This document shows positions 10,881-23,399 of a stretch of DNA of 64,000 bases, piece by piece. The position numbers were made by a program, and so were the translations under genes. The notes under the pieces are model-generated. The model saw nothing but the letters and a program-made list of their open reading frames with translations, searched no databases and had not been told where the DNA came from. The stretch comes from Polytrichum commune (Eukaryota; Streptophyta; Polytrichopsida; Polytrichales; Polytrichaceae): NCBI GenBank assembly GCA_950295325.1, contig OX485806.1, positions 44,509,169 to 44,573,168 on the forward strand. The letters run 5' to 3'. The number at the start of each line of letters is the position of its first letter. Position 1 is the stretch's first letter.

Positions 10881-13585
10881 TGGATTTTGATAATTTTAGA
10901 GAAATGGATAGTATCTTGGTGACATTAAACAATGATAAAAAATTTATTGTTCGTGAATTTAAAGCTAGTTTTGATTTTTCCACATGAGTTTTTTGGAGTA
11001 ATTTTCAGTAACGCTATCAAAATCAATTGCAATGTGATAGTCTAGGGAGAGTGTTGTGTATTCATACACCTCAACATCAAATGGGAATTGGGTGCAAGTA
11101 CAGTATAGTGGATAGCTTTCGATCCTTGCACATGTTTAAGTGAAAGTGATTCAAAACTATACACTAACTTTGAATTTTATTAAAAAAATCCAAATCTTAA
11201 AAAACATATCGATTTACAAAGCCAAAAAATCTATTTTAACAAAAACAATGAAAATCCTTTATATTTTGGAAATGGTGTGCAAATGGTGATATTTTAAATA
11301 ATAGTTTAAAATATGATAAAATTATATTGATTCAATAAATTTCTAAAAATACTTCATGATAACTTCAAAATTTATAATTTATTCAAGAAAATTGAAAATT
11401 GAGATTCAAATACAAAATAATAAAGGTCATGAAATTTTACGTCCAAAATAAAATCTACCCATTTGTTTTTTAACATTATTTTTTATGATAAGTTTTGAAG
11501 ATCCCATATTGGTATTTTACATTTGACTACTTAAAACAATAGTTTAGGTCACGATGCAAATATATTCAAATTAAACAACATTTTCCTACTATTTTTAGAT
11601 GTTTCACTAAGAAAATATGGTTCTAAAATAGTGGAACATCTATTGATCCATTTTACCATGTTGGCACCATATTGTATAAGGTGCCAAAACGCCTTTATTT
11701 CTATCTATTTTCTAAGGGTAGAATAGTTGCGGAATTCTTAGGAAACTATGAGTATCAATGTTATATTTTTGTGCTTCATTTTCAAGGGGCCTTGTGCAAT
11801 GAAATTCCTCGAGAGTGGGGAGGTGAACGATGGCAATTTGGGCCATGAAAGCAACATTTTCCATAAAATCAAAATCAAACCATAGGTGTAGGACACATTT
11901 ATCTACAATAAAAATCTTTGGTCAACGTTCATTGGATTATATATATATATACTCTTCTCATTTTCCATTTTCTTTGGTTCTTTCTATTTTTTGTACAAAG
12001 AGATTAATTTAAAATGTGTTATTTCATCAATTAATGTTTGGTAAAATTTTAGAAATTTTGTTATTAATTTTTTTTTGAGAACCTACGAGTGGGGTTTGAT
12101 ACTTGGGTTATATTTTTTGTATAATCTAACATGTGTTCTAGATTTGGAGTAAATAACATACATTATGTTACCTTGATTTGTACCAAAAGGATTTTTTTTC
12201 TAGAATTTGATGCATGCAACAATTATATGGGAGATGAGCAATTTCATTTCATTGGTGTGAGTCCTATCTAAGCATTTGATTATGTACCTATTATGAAAAT
12301 TTACTTGCTAAAACAAAATCTAGGGTTATCATGTCATACACTTGTGCTTAGGAAGCACATATAATTCTATTTTTATGAGGATTTGGTGGTACATTTGTTT
12401 GAGACATTCTCATCATTCTAACCAAACTAACTAAGAATAATACCACGATTGACTAAAAAAATCTTTACAATTCTAACAATAATATGTGTGTGTGAGTGTT
12501 TTTTGTATTTTGTTACATTTGATTAGGTTCACTTGTTGGGCTATGTCGAGCTTATGGATTTTTGATTTTGTCAGTTAGTTTTAACAAAAAAAAATTAATT
12601 ATGATTTTAAGGGGGTAAGTTGATTACTAATACGCTTAATAATATGGTTGGGTATTACTGCTCAACATTTACGCCGCAATTTGAGTATCACCAATTCGTG
12701 GTTCAATAGGCAATAAGACATCTATAACACATGATTTGTACCTATTCAGCATCCACTAGTCAATTTGTGTAATACCAATTAGTGACTTGATAAGCAACTA
12801 AAACATCTATAATGGATAATTTGTAGCAGTAGTGGGCAACTTGTTCCAAAACAACGACTTTTACTAAAATTGGTTCCTATCCTATACCAATTATCAAAAC
12901 CTTTATGGTGCCTCACCCACCAAAATTATATGTAGTGAACGGTTGGTTACGTGTATATACTAGAAAGCAGTGTTTGTCTCCCATGATCTAGATGTGGTGA
13001 GATTGTTGAAACTAATGCGTTGCATACTTATACATGCCTATTGGCCATTAAGTATAAAATATATGGCAATGTGTAAGACAAACCTAATCGGTAGATAGTT
13101 CATACCACGTATAAAATAAGGGAGTGTAAGAAAATGTATCATTTGAGGTGTCATAATACATAGTCTGTAGAAACGAAAGGTATTGTTTTCCTATAGTGTG
13201 TAAATCTAAAATGGCTATTAAATTTTTTTAAATAAATAAAGATGTACCAAAAATGCCCTACTTGTTTTTAACAGTAATTTGTTAGTTTCATGCAATTGAA
13301 ATTTGTTCAGTTCATGTTTTTATCCATTGCCGATACATGATGATAGTTTTTAATGACTACCATGTCCACTTTTGTTCGGGTTTGCATTTGGGTTCTAGGA
13401 TTTTACAAATTAGAGGCTCTTGGAACCCTCATGGATTTTTTTGAGTTTTATTCTTTGGATTGGGGTTAAATCATTATGTTTCTGTCATTGTTTGTTTGAT
13501 GTAATCATTGAATTACATGTTAATTAAATGTAGTGGCAAGTTTGCAAAACGTACAACAAATGATCCGCGTGGCTTCTCATTAAGC
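10881..13585. other. AT-rich intergenic DNA, no gene seen
   Basis: The stretch is AT-rich with short poly-A/T runs and a TATATATATATA stretch near 11940. No open frame shows a recognisable motif on either strand, and I found no internal repeats beyond simple sequence. Confidence 0.5.
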
Positions 13586-13995
13586 AAATAATATATGAAT
13601 GTATTTGTACCACGTTCTTTTGGATTGTTTCAATCTGTAGAGAAATTTCTTCAATTTATATACGAGTGCTCTCGGCCTCTTTGCTCAAACCCCTCTGATT
13701 GCTCCATATAAATCTCCACATCCAATTCGCCTTTCAGTAATGTTGTCTTCACATCCATTTGATGCATTTCCAAATCCATGAGCGCCCTTAATGAGAGTAT
13801 GATTCTAATTGAGTCGAATGAACAACCGCGCCGTTGGCATTATTCTTTGTGCGAAAGATCCACTTGCACTTCACGGCCTTAAGGCCTTAAGGCAATGGAC
13901 TGTACTCCTACGTGTCATTCGCTATAAGAGATTCGTACTCCTCTTGCATAGCCAACTCCCACTCATTTGTATCACTCAATTTAATTGCCTCTCAA
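13586..13995 (-). pseudogene. Copia reverse transcriptase remnant
   Basis: Read on the minus strand, the sequence gives NEWELAMQEEYESLIAND, then KAVKCKWIFRTK, and after a frame change ALMDLEMHQMDVKTTLLKGELDVEIYMEQ. These are the start of the Ty1/copia RT domain (usually KAIGCKWV.K.K and HQMDVKTAFLNGEL). RT copies element RNA into cDNA. The frame holds several stops and at least one shift, and the YVDD catalytic motif is not present in the remaining segment. The copy is old and non-functional. It abuts the gypsy remnant that begins near 14330. Confidence 0.8.
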
Positions 13996-14329
13996 GTCTC
14001 TAGGTTCCCCAACGATTGCCATATTTGCATTTTATTTTTTTGGGTGGCGGAATGTCGTTCTTCCACCATTTCCCAAGCGGTTTGCGTGCCCTATACATAT
14101 ACTTAGAATTGCATGTGGTTTTATAGCCATATTGCGGTGTTAGATGTAGTTTGCTTTAATAATAATCAAATTGTCATTCAATATTTTCTTGCAATGTAGA
14201 AGAGATAATCTTTTTTATTTGTGAAATAATGCCTTTCCCAACCTTCCATTTTTCTAGCACTTGAAGAGGTATTTTAAAGTCATTCTCTCAAATTTAGTAT
14301 TTTTCTTAATTTTCAATCCCTCTTATGAG

Positions 14330-15861
14330 ATAGTTTCATTATGCATTTTTGCCCGATTCCCATCTGGTCCGTAGGTGATTGAAGGTTTAGGACCTTTTCA
14401 ATCCACTACGGCATTGGCCATCCACAACCATGGCCTACCCAGCAACATGGGAAACAAATCTTTTGTGGAGTGCATCCGTATCACATGGAAGGTGACCACG
14501 TACTCCTCTCCTCTCGTGTTAATCCTACAATCCTTAATCTGTCCAAGAGGCACTGCAGGGCTTTGGTTGGCCATATTGATCACAAAAGGAGACGGCCCCA
14601 TTAGGCTAAGACCTAACTTCTCCATTGTCTAGGTTGGCAAAATGTTCAATACGCTACCCCCATCCACCAAGACGTTTGGCACCATTTTATCCACTATTGT
14701 CGCTTCTATCTCGATTGCCTTCACATTGCTGGGACCTTCTGGCAATTGTGCCTTAGCCGCTATCCTAGTTCTTGCCTTTTTTTTCCTCCTCATGACCGGC
14801 ATCCCTTCCTTCAACATCTTCCTAGCTATTGATGAAATCTCTAATAGTTGTCTAAATGTGATGTCCACCTTTAATGCACTAAGATCAACCCATAGATCGT
14901 ATGGCTCCCCCTTCTCTATTTTCTTCCTACTCTCTAGTTCGAATTCCTCCGGTCGAATTCCCGGTCCTTCCCATTATACTTCCCTCAAAGTCCTGGGCCA
15001 CGGACTCCTCCATCTTTATTGGATGAGCATCTACGTGGTTTTTCAAGTTTTTTGCGGCCTTCCTAGCGGTCCGCACCACTCTCTCTAAGTTTGACAAGAG
15101 AGGGGGTTCCTTCGAAGAGCATTCTTCTTGGCCAGCCGTCTCTCCCTCTATCTGGTGATCATGCCTCATAACCCTTGTCATGACTACCACCGTTGGAGCC
15201 ACCGACCCCACTATCACCTTTGTCTTCCTCAATTCATGTGTGATGACCTTCGCATTCGGAGGCCATGGGACACTTTCTCCCTTTGGATTTAGGTCGGGGA
15301 TGAAAGGTTCATTGTGCTCACAATCTATGGGTGCACTCATAAACCTCACGTCTTGGGTGTTCGGCTGCCCCAACTTGTTGCTAGAACCTAGAATCCTACT
15401 CTCGTTCACGTGAAGGCCGAGAGGTCTAAGGTTGAGTGGGATGTATCCGGTGACCGTCTGTAATCCGGCCAGAGGGTGGAATGTTTGCCTCGCATTCCCG
15501 TAGTCATAATAAAGATTTGGTGGTCTCAGCTCATTTGGGTGTCCTCCTTGCGGCCTTCTCACCCTTCTCATATTCTCCCTAGCCTACTGATAGGGATTGG
15601 CCACCGGATGCGGCAACCTAATGACCTTGTCTGGTTATCGGCACTCATTAGAAGAATGATTTCCTCCGCAATTGCTACAACCGGATGATTGGCCCTCCGA
15701 CCAACATTGCCCATGTACATGCCACCAACCACAGTACTGATGGAACTCTATTCTCAAACTTGGTTGCCCACCTTTAAGTTACCTTGCCCATACTAGTTAT
15801 GCCCCTGGCCTCCATAGTGTTGTGGTGGTGGTGGACCCACATTTCTGTGATCCTTATTCGG
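14330..15861 (-). pseudogene. Older gypsy gag-protease, downstream half (split by the giant element)
   Basis: On the minus strand this continues the gag frame interrupted at 37328. It begins with NKDHRN and a PPPPQ linker, then a second zinc-knuckle-like motif (CSNCGGNHSSNEC, near 15650-15690). A low-complexity linker follows. The end is a retroviral-type aspartic protease with VPNVLVDGGS as the active-site region (near 14650-14690) and LLGRPWL near the C-terminus (near 14430). Stops interrupt it near 15790, 15640, 15590 and 14630, so it is decayed. The protease would normally cut the gag-pol polyprotein in the virus-like particle. RT is not visible downstream, where the Copia remnant begins. 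Confidence 0.85.
15857..15861. repeat. Target site duplication TTCGG, left
   Basis: The five bases immediately left of the giant element's LTR are TTCGG. They are repeated exactly at 37328-37332. Five bases is the normal duplication length for Ty3/gypsy insertion. Confidence 0.95.
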
Positions 15862-18001
15862 TGTCGAGGTCACCTTCAAACCCTCAGCAAACTTAGACGG
15901 TGTAACCCGCTGCTGACCGGTTTACATGGAAGTTACTCCCACCAAAATTAGACCTTCATTAGGTTTCCCATTTCTGGTGAAGGTGTTTGCACTCATATAA
16001 TCTTAATTTTGTGATACATAATCTTAATGCTCTTTTGAATCCTCAAGGACAAATTGACCTAAGTTTTCAAGTTTATGTCCCCCGAAATCTAATGTCAAGG
16101 TTAGGTGTTCCTAAACCTTTATTAGATTTCGCATCTTATATGGATTTAGTAACATAATCCTTTTTCTAATCAAGAGCCCTTTATAAATCTCTAAGGATAA
16201 AGTGTCCAAGTCTTTAAGTTTATATTCCCCGAAACCCTAATGTCAAGGTTAAGTGTTTTAGGGAGAACATCGTTCATACATACAATATCTTTCATGGTAT
16301 GAACGGTCGTAAAAGATTCTTATTCCATTCAAGAACATGCATTTATGAAAAGGTTACAACTCTTTTGAAAGTCAAATCATACTCCCTCACTAAAGTTTCA
16401 TCTCAAGATTTCATTCCATATCCAAGTTCTAGTATCCACATAATTTCTCATAAAGTGCTTTCATCTAATGTTTGTTCCGTATTCAAGTAATATTCCTCAT
16501 GATTTTTAGAGTTTTCTTTAAATCTTCGAGATAGAGTTTTTAACGAGTTGAAATCCTAAACTTGAGTTGATATGTTGACGGGGTCCAATTTGCCGGCCGC
16601 ATTCCGATGCATCAAGTTGAAATGATTCCGTGGTTGATACTCTCCACGTCGCGTCCAACTCGTTCTCTAAGTCATGATTCTACTTCACCACTTTAACTCA
16701 AACTATCCCTAATCAATCTCAAGTGGCTTTAGATGTCCCTTTCGGCCTTGCCTCATGTTAATCCTTTGATTATTTCCAAATTGGCCTTCAAACTAAATAA
16801 TTTCCATGTTTCACCAATGTTTCAAAGTCCTTCCGAGTATTGAATTTCCAAAAATCCTAAATACATATGGATCTTTTGATCCTCTCCGTGTTGAAGAGAC
16901 ACTATGATTATCTATTCTTCAAGTCCGAAATCTTTCTAAGGATTTTCAATTCCTTTAAGCCTTTGAGTTCCGGGGATAATATTTCAATCCCTAATCCCGT
17001 TGTGCCTTCAAATGTGAGGATTATAATCCTTTAAGTTTTTGAGTTCCGGGGATAATATTTCAATCCCTAATCCCGTTGTGCCTTCAAATGCGAGGATTAC
17101 AATCCTTTAAGTTTCCGAACGTGAGGATATGTTTGATCCTTTAAGTCTTCGAGAGCTAGGATATGTTTGATCCTTTAGGTCTTCAAGCTCGTCGTCCTCC
17201 ACCTCAGATAGTTCGCTTTATAATGAGGTGCTTTAGGGGCCATATGTGGCCCCTTTATATAGGCTTGGAAATCAAAGGATTTAAAGATGTGGCGGTTAAG
17301 CCTCTAAATGTCTGTATTTACTAATTTTAGCCCTGTATATCCTCTCAGTCTAAATACATCCCTGACAGATCTATAATTAGACTGTCACGTGCTTAAAATA
17401 GATCTACCCAAGAAGTACATACGAGCATGTCTCATCCGCTTAGATGTGTCAATTGGTAGTTATACCCCTTTCATCCATTCATCCTAAAGTTTCTTCCTCA
17501 TTCATTTACGGTTAGCTATAGTCATCCAAAATTGGTCATCCATGATGTCCTTTCATCTGCCCTTCGGGTTCATGCTCTCCCGACCCCTTACTAATCCTAC
17601 TCACGGTCCCACTAAGTAGTATAATGCCCTCGGCCACCTCACCTACTAGTGGCCTCCCTTCTACTAATAGTCCTTCCTTTCACTAATAGCCTATCTCTCT
17701 CACTAATGGCTAAGCTTAGCTGGAGGCCCATGTATAAAGTTACTGTTTCCACCTTCTCACTCAAAGCCGAGCTGGCTCCTTCTCTCGGGCTGGCAGCTCC
17801 TCCCTCCACGTGGCACGTCCGACCAGCTCCTCTCCTCGCTCGGCTCCCGGTCACCTCCTTGCGTCCGCCGGCCTCCAGTCTCGTCGCTCCAACTGCTCTC
17901 CTGTTTTCGCTGTCTGTTTGGTCGAATTACTCCTTCTCCTCAGATCTCAGTCCTCCCTTTGCTCCTGTTGCAGCTTCAATGGCAAGTTCTGTGACCCTAC
18001 A
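15862..18001 (-). repeat. 3' LTR of the giant element
   Basis: This is one of two 2,140-bp LTRs. On the strand shown it opens TGTCGAGGTCACC and closes GTGACCCTACA. It contains an internal ~85-bp tandem duplication (gagttccggggataatatttcaatccctaatccc at about 16968 and 17040). The sequence ggccatatgtggcccctttatataggc near 17240 contains a likely minus-strand TATA box (TATATAAAGG), so LTR transcription would start at or below about 17220. The 3' LTR normally supplies the polyadenylation site. Confidence 0.95.
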
Positions 18002-18005
18002 TTTA

Positions 18006-18019
18006 TTCCCCCTCCCTCC
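18006..18019 (-). other. Polypurine tract of the giant element
   Basis: On the minus strand GGAGGGAGGGGGAA lies four bases before the TGTAGGG that opens the 3' LTR. It is the expected primer for plus-strand cDNA synthesis. Confidence 0.85.
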
Positions 18020-18044
18020 AGAAAGAGCATGTCCCCATGCTCGT

Positions 18045-20840
18045 TTACTGCTCTGGTTGAAGGATAGTTCGGGAGTTTGGGGTGCCGAACCTGCGTGTGG
18101 ATATCGCCGTCTCCTTCTCCTTGATCACCCTGGTCACATAGTCCTTAATCTGTGGAATTGTGTACGGGCCTGGTAATCGGTGGGGGTGGCGCTCTCTGAG
18201 CCACGTGAATTGCTGCACGGCCTCGTAGCAAATTGTAGTATCCTCCGTGGTGAGGGTCTTGAGGGCCTGGTTGAATGTGATGTGCTGATTTCTCACCGAA
18301 TCTCTGACCTGATTGAAAATGCTGTGTGGATATGGTTTCAATGTTGGTAACCTGTTCAGGGGGGTGTGGTTGTAGTAAGTAGAATGGTGGTGGCTGATAA
18401 AACTGAGTGCACGCAGCACAAACCGGCCCACATAGAAGGGCGGGGATCCAACTACCACTTCCATAACCCCTATGGGTAATCTGAACTCACTCTTGACCCA
18501 CATGAACGCGAGGGTGTCCCTTGCTGTGGCATCAGCCATTGCCCAGATTTGCTCAAACTGGGGTTTTGATAAGGTGACCCCTGCCTTGAGAATTGGTACC
18601 TGGGCCATCAGCAGATGGAGCCCCTTTAGGGCGTGGTAATACTGCATCACAGTGGTAAGAGGTGGAATGTTTGTGGTAAACTGCTTGTAGATTATGTCCT
18701 TTGGTGATGCAGCCGACCTCGGGATCTCTGCCGAGTTGAGTGGTTCTTCGCTTAGGACCAGAGGACCCTCCATGGTTCTTTCAATGGTTAACTTCAATTC
18801 ATCCCGCTCCCTTGTGATGTACTGGAGTTCCTGCTGTAGTTCCGCGATCGAGCGTTGCTGGAACTCGGCTGGGTCCCTCATCTCTTCTATCATTGAGTAA
18901 AGTCCTGAGGTGCCCGTGTGCATCATGCTATCACTCGCCTGTGGTGTTGTATCAGCTGATCTGGGTGTAACTGGGCTGGTGGTATTGAAAGAAGTCTTGA
19001 GACATTGACGAAGCTCTTCCTCCAGGGATACCAAGGTGGTGGTCTGTTCGTCATGTTCAACCTGCAACGCCGTCAGTCGCTGCTGGGTAGTTTCTAACTC
19101 TGCTTCTGTAACTGCCGATTTGTGATTTTGCTTGGCTAAGTCTTCGGTCACCTGGTCAAATTTGATTTGTTGAGTTCGGTGAGCGTCTGTAAGAGTGGCC
19201 AATGTTGTTTCTGCGGTGGTTAACTGGTCCTGAAGTTCAAAAACCATTTCAATTTGTTCTGCATATCCCTCATTGAGGGTGGTAAGCTCTTTGGTAAGCT
19301 TCTTGATTTCTATATGTAATAAACCTTTCTCTACTGCATGCTCATTTTCAGTTAGGGCCTCCTTCCCTTTCAACCCCTGATTGAATTGGTGAGTAGCTTC
19401 CTGTGTGATTTTCTGGAATTCGTTGTCCATGGTTTTGATAAACTCTGATCCAACTTTCTTGGTGAATGTGGTCAGTAATTGCTCTAACCTGCGATGGGTG
19501 AAGCAAATCTGGTTTACCATTATGGAGGTATCATCTGGCACCTTCCACTTCTCCGCTGTCTGGATCACTCGTCTTTTGGGAAGCTCTCTTCCAGTATCTG
19601 CGGCCTGGTCTGATAGGGTGTTGGGGCTGGATAGCTTGGATGGGTGTGGGGTAACCCGGACAACTGTGTGCAATTTTCCGCTTCCTGAGGCCTCCGCTAG
19701 CTTCCTCTTCCGGGGTGGTGGTGTTCTCTCTGACATGGTCAGCCCTGCAGCGGTACCGAACCCTGCTGTCTTCCTCTCCTGGCTGCCTAAGAAATTGGCC
19801 TCATCAATAAGCAAGGTTAGATGAGGTCCAATGACAGTTCTGATGACTTTGGCCTTGTCCTCCTGCTGATGTCGATGCAGAGTGATCACCTCTGCTTTGA
19901 ACTCATCGAAAAACTCTAAAGGCCAATCCACCTTTTCCCCATTTAATGCTGCCAGCACTAGTTTCGCGAAGTGGATGGTCACACTGTATTGGCTGGAGGT
20001 GTTGAGGCAGAAAAAAGAGCTGAGAAGCCTCAAAGGTCTTCTTGATCCAGCAGCTTGACAATCTCCTACCTTTACTGAGCTCTGTCCTTCTTGGATGGTC
20101 TCGAGAGAGGGAAACAGTTCATGCAGTTGTAATTTCTCTCCTTCACCCACTCCTTTCGGTGTTAAGTGAAAAATCTTGAAGAACAGGTCTCTCCAATTTT
20201 CAGAAAATAAGGGTAGCACTTCACCTTTTAGAGTGACCTGCAATGTGTCTTCTTGCAATGTGTTGATGGCTTCCACTGCCCTGGCTGGATGTACTACTCC
20301 CCATGGAACATTGCACAGGAACTGCTCCAACCGCAGCTTGCGCAAGAAGGTCAGCTCTTCCTTGCTGAATTGGGTGCTCTTGTAAGCTGCATCCATGTGA
20401 AAGGCAAATGACTCCATTGGTGTATATGGTACCACTCCGTGCATCAACTTGAAGGTGGGAGAATCCTGTATAAGGTTGGCTGCTTTTGCAACAGCCAGTC
20501 GCAATATTTGTTGCCAAAGGTGTTGTTTGCACAACGGTGGGTACAACTCTGCGTCCTCTGTGCTGAATCTGACTGAGGCAAAAGCTTTAAGTGCGCTTGA
20601 TTCGATCAAACTCAAAGCCTCTCTTGGTTTTGAAACCTGCTTCCTTGTGGACACTCCAGAGTTAAGAGCCATTGCTACGGGAATTTCTGTTAGCTTGGAG
20701 ACCGTTGCTAAGGACGGCGAGGCAACTGCTGCAACCGTTTTAGCGTCAGCTGAAAGAGAGTGTCTTCGGACAGTCCCCGAGCTTTCAACCCTAAGTTTGC
20801 GGGTTCTTGATCTTGCTGCCGAGCTGGACTTTGTGCTCAT
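18045..20840 (-). CDS. 931-aa extra coiled-coil protein of the giant element
   Basis: An uninterrupted minus-strand frame lies between gag-pol and the 3' LTR, in the same sense as gag-pol. The start is the ATG at 20840. Residues 1-40 are basic and serine-rich. Residues ~110-350 form a folded-looking domain rich in W/F/L (PWGVVHPARAV, ENWRDLFFKIFHL) that faintly recalls plant mobile-domain proteins, a weak resemblance. PPPRKRKLAE near 380 looks like a nuclear localisation signal. Residues ~470-630 and ~660-700 are heptad-like, Leu/Glu/Gln-rich coiled coils. The C-terminal ~200 residues are again globular. No enzymatic motif is seen. Its position matches the extra 3' frames of some plant gypsy elements, which have unknown or envelope-like roles, but I see no signal peptide or membrane segment, so it is not envelope-like. 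Its full openness argues that it is functional. Confidence 0.85.
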   Translation of the reverse strand: MSTKSSSAARSRTRKLRVESSGTVRRHSLSADAKTVAAVASPSLATVSKLTEIPVAMALNSGVSTRKQVSKPREALSLIESSALKAFASVRFSTEDAELYPPLCKQHLWQQILRLAVAKAANLIQDSPTFKLMHGVVPYTPMESFAFHMDAAYKSTQFSKEELTFLRKLRLEQFLCNVPWGVVHPARAVEAINTLQEDTLQVTLKGEVLPLFSENWRDLFFKIFHLTPKGVGEGEKLQLHELFPSLETIQEGQSSVKVGDCQAAGSRRPLRLLSSFFCLNTSSQYSVTIHFAKLVLAALNGEKVDWPLEFFDEFKAEVITLHRHQQEDKAKVIRTVIGPHLTLLIDEANFLGSQERKTAGFGTAAGLTMSERTPPPRKRKLAEASGSGKLHTVVRVTPHPSKLSSPNTLSDQAADTGRELPKRRVIQTAEKWKVPDDTSIMVNQICFTHRRLEQLLTTFTKKVGSEFIKTMDNEFQKITQEATHQFNQGLKGKEALTENEHAVEKGLLHIEIKKLTKELTTLNEGYAEQIEMVFELQDQLTTAETTLATLTDAHRTQQIKFDQVTEDLAKQNHKSAVTEAELETTQQRLTALQVEHDEQTTTLVSLEEELRQCLKTSFNTTSPVTPRSADTTPQASDSMMHTGTSGLYSMIEEMRDPAEFQQRSIAELQQELQYITRERDELKLTIERTMEGPLVLSEEPLNSAEIPRSAASPKDIIYKQFTTNIPPLTTVMQYYHALKGLHLLMAQVPILKAGVTLSKPQFEQIWAMADATARDTLAFMWVKSEFRLPIGVMEVVVGSPPFYVGRFVLRALSFISHHHSTYYNHTPLNRLPTLKPYPHSIFNQVRDSVRNQHITFNQALKTLTTEDTTICYEAVQQFTWLRERHPHRLPGPYTIPQIKDYVTRVIKEKETAISTRRFGTPNSRTILQPEQ

Positions 20841-22499
20841 CTGGCATCCGAGGTGGCATGGTAAGCTCTCCTCTCTAAACCTTTGTTTGCTTCAAGTTCT
20901 TCCTTGTACTTTGCTGACTTGGTGTAAGTGGTTTGTTCCAGGTGAACTGGTTACTTTTTGTGGGATTCGCCCTTCTGGGCTTGAATCCCCACTTTTCTTG
21001 GGGTCCACTTGTTGGACCCCTCCAATCAAAACTAAATCGGAGTTTAATTTCCATTATCTTATACTGATCTCGTTTGTGTTGGTAAATGTGTGCAAAATTC
21101 CAGAACTTCCAAGTCCCAATTTCTTTGTGTTTCTTTCTATAGCCTTGGCATGTGTATCTTGCAGCAATATTGCGAGTAGGGTCTTCCTCAGCTTTTTGAT
21201 GGATCAAATCTTGAAAGAGAACTGCTGAAATTTTGATAATCCACACTTGAATCGAAATTTGTGAATCCAGGTGTATCCGGTCACAATGCTAATGTTAGCC
21301 AGTCCATCCGGTTACTGTTTTCATCCTTTTATCGTTTTGTATGAAATGGCTGTAAATATTTTACTCCAAAGATCAGGAATGGTTTTCTACAACTCTTTTA
21401 ACTGGAGTTGTCTACTTTGTGAATTCAACAGGTGTATTTGTAATTGCCTGACGACTCTTTCATATATTGATGATTCGGTCCTATGTATACGTTTACTGAA
21501 TTTACGCACAATCCTTGCTCGCATATCATGGAATGGTGAACAGAGTTTTCCTTGGTACCCTGTTGGATGAATTTCTGATGGAAAATTCTGCCTTTAACCT
21601 GAATTCTGAACCCGTAAGTTTTACCGCTCCGACTTGAATCCTTGTAGTAATCTTCACTGGTTAAGTGTCCAGCTTATCTTAATGTTTAAAGAATTTTAAT
21701 AGGTCTGGACTCTGCTCCAAAATATTCGTCATTAAGAAATTAATATCAGGCCTAAAAGCACGTTCGAACGTCCAAAAGCCGCACCCTTTTTCTTTTTACA
21801 AAATTTTGTAATTTCTTATAGGTAACGAACAAAAACCAGCTGCCTTGTCGACTGAACCCCCCAAAAATTCATCCGCGGATTTGTCTTATCCTCCATTGTT
21901 TAATTTGGATTTGTAATCAAACGATTCTTCACTTAACTTTGTTCCCGTTCATCAAGGATTCCGTCAATCGATCCAGGTTCAAATCTTCATCCATAGCGGT
22001 CGTGCAAATAACTCCATCCTTAAATTCCATCACTATCCCATCTAAATTTCATCCTACCAGACTCCGTTTAATGTCATTCTCTTTGGAGACATCCATCCCT
22101 CGAGTTCGCTCAACAACCATATTCAGGCTTCATCCAAAAATATTCATTCATCCATCGTTTCTAAGTTGCCCCTCCGTACTTTCCACTTTTCCCGATGTTC
22201 ATTTTCATGCATAAGGTTTGTAAAGGCTTGTGTGCAGCCTGACTTTCCCTCGAGCAATATTTCTTTAATATAGTGAATCCCCTTTCTCAAAGATCTCATA
22301 CAGAATTGCTACGGGCCCACCTCAAGGGATTAATCATCCTCCCAATCAGATGTTCATTAGTAGCTCCCGGTTTTTTTTTTTTTTTTTTTTTTGGACTTAG
22401 TCTTTTCATCTTGCGTCCATTTATTCGGACGTGTATGTTTCCGAGTGACTTCATCCATATGCCTGGATCAAAATTCGAACATCATCCCTTGTGGTTCAT
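20841..22499. other. Internal non-coding spacer of the giant element
   Basis: About 1.7 kb between the extra protein frame and the duplicated tail of gag-pol has no convincing coding frame. It includes a poly-T run at about 22371-22392. An AG lies directly before the 931-codon ATG on the minus strand (atgccagATG), which could serve as a splice acceptor; this is speculative. Confidence 0.5.
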
Positions 22500-23209
22500 G
22501 TGAAGAGGTGTGTTCGAGTCCTCATTTAGAGTATATGATTTCCTTCATTTGTTCGTTGTTTGTTGTTGTTTGCATAACATATTAAGGGTGATTCCCATTA
22601 CTTTTTATCATTAGAGGTGATAAAAAGGCTCCCACTGGTTACTAGTCCAGTGATGAGATCCCAGGTGAGTCTTGCCCAGGGATCTTCCTCCAAATTTTAT
22701 TGGTATATTGGCTCCACCCCAGTGGGGTCCGAGCTAGGTATGGCAAAGTGGGCATGGATTGTATTCCTCATAGGTGTGGCGGCCTCCAAATTTCCTCCTG
22801 ATCTTGGTAGTAGTCCCCCTTGGGATAAGGGTGGTAGTTGGATGGTATGTAGGTTGGTTTCTTTTCCGTTCCCTTGGTCGTGCCTTATGAGGTTTAAGGC
22901 ATCTTTCTTGTAATTGTATGGTATGTAGGTTGGCTTCTTTCTCTTTCATTTGGTTGTCAATTATGAGGTTTAAGGTATTTCTCTTTTGTTGTATCGGTTG
23001 AGCAAAATACCCTTCCATTAAGACTTGGTGTATTTCTAGGTCTTCTACCTCTGAAGTTTCTTGGTCTTGGTGAGGTGGGGACTCGGTGTGCGAGATGGTC
23101 TCCTCACTTGGTTGAGAAAGTGTAGTAATTAGGAAGTCGGTGGTGTTATTCTTTGAAGAGTTCCGCATCTTAATTACAACTTGTGGTTCGAGTTAGTCGT
23201 ATCCTTGCA
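22500..23209 (-). repeat. Tandem duplicate of the gag-pol 3' end (~710 bp)
   Basis: The segment around taaaaaggctcccactggttactagtccagtg (22620) recurs as taaaaaggctctcactggttactaacccagtg at about 23332. A minus-strand frame at 22734-23168 repeats the polyprotein tail: VEDLEIHQVLMEGYFAQP here against EEDLEIHRIMLEGYYAQP in gag-pol. The copies are clearly diverged, so the duplication predates this insertion. The coding copy here is detached from gag-pol by stops. Confidence 0.75.
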
Positions 23210-23399
23210 CTTTCGAGTCCCGGGTGGTCTTGACTTCCTTCCTTGATTTGACACTTTGTTGTTGTTGTCGCATAAACATGTTATGGTCTATTCCCATTAC
23301 TTTCTACCGTGTTTTGGTGGTAAAAAGGCTCTCACTGGTTACTAACCCAGTGTGTCACCCTAGGTGAGCTTTTTGCCTAGGGGGGGGTGTGTGATTTTC

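Noticed and set aside
3503-15870. Shared TGTCGAGGT start between the PHD-gypsy LTR and the giant element LTR
   Set aside because: The giant element is on the other strand, so on its own strand this is the LTR end, not its start; homology does not continue beyond these bases.
20449-21228. 259-codon plus-strand frame overlapping the start of the 931-aa protein
   Set aside because: It is mostly antisense to the better supported minus-strand frame and shows no recognisable domain.
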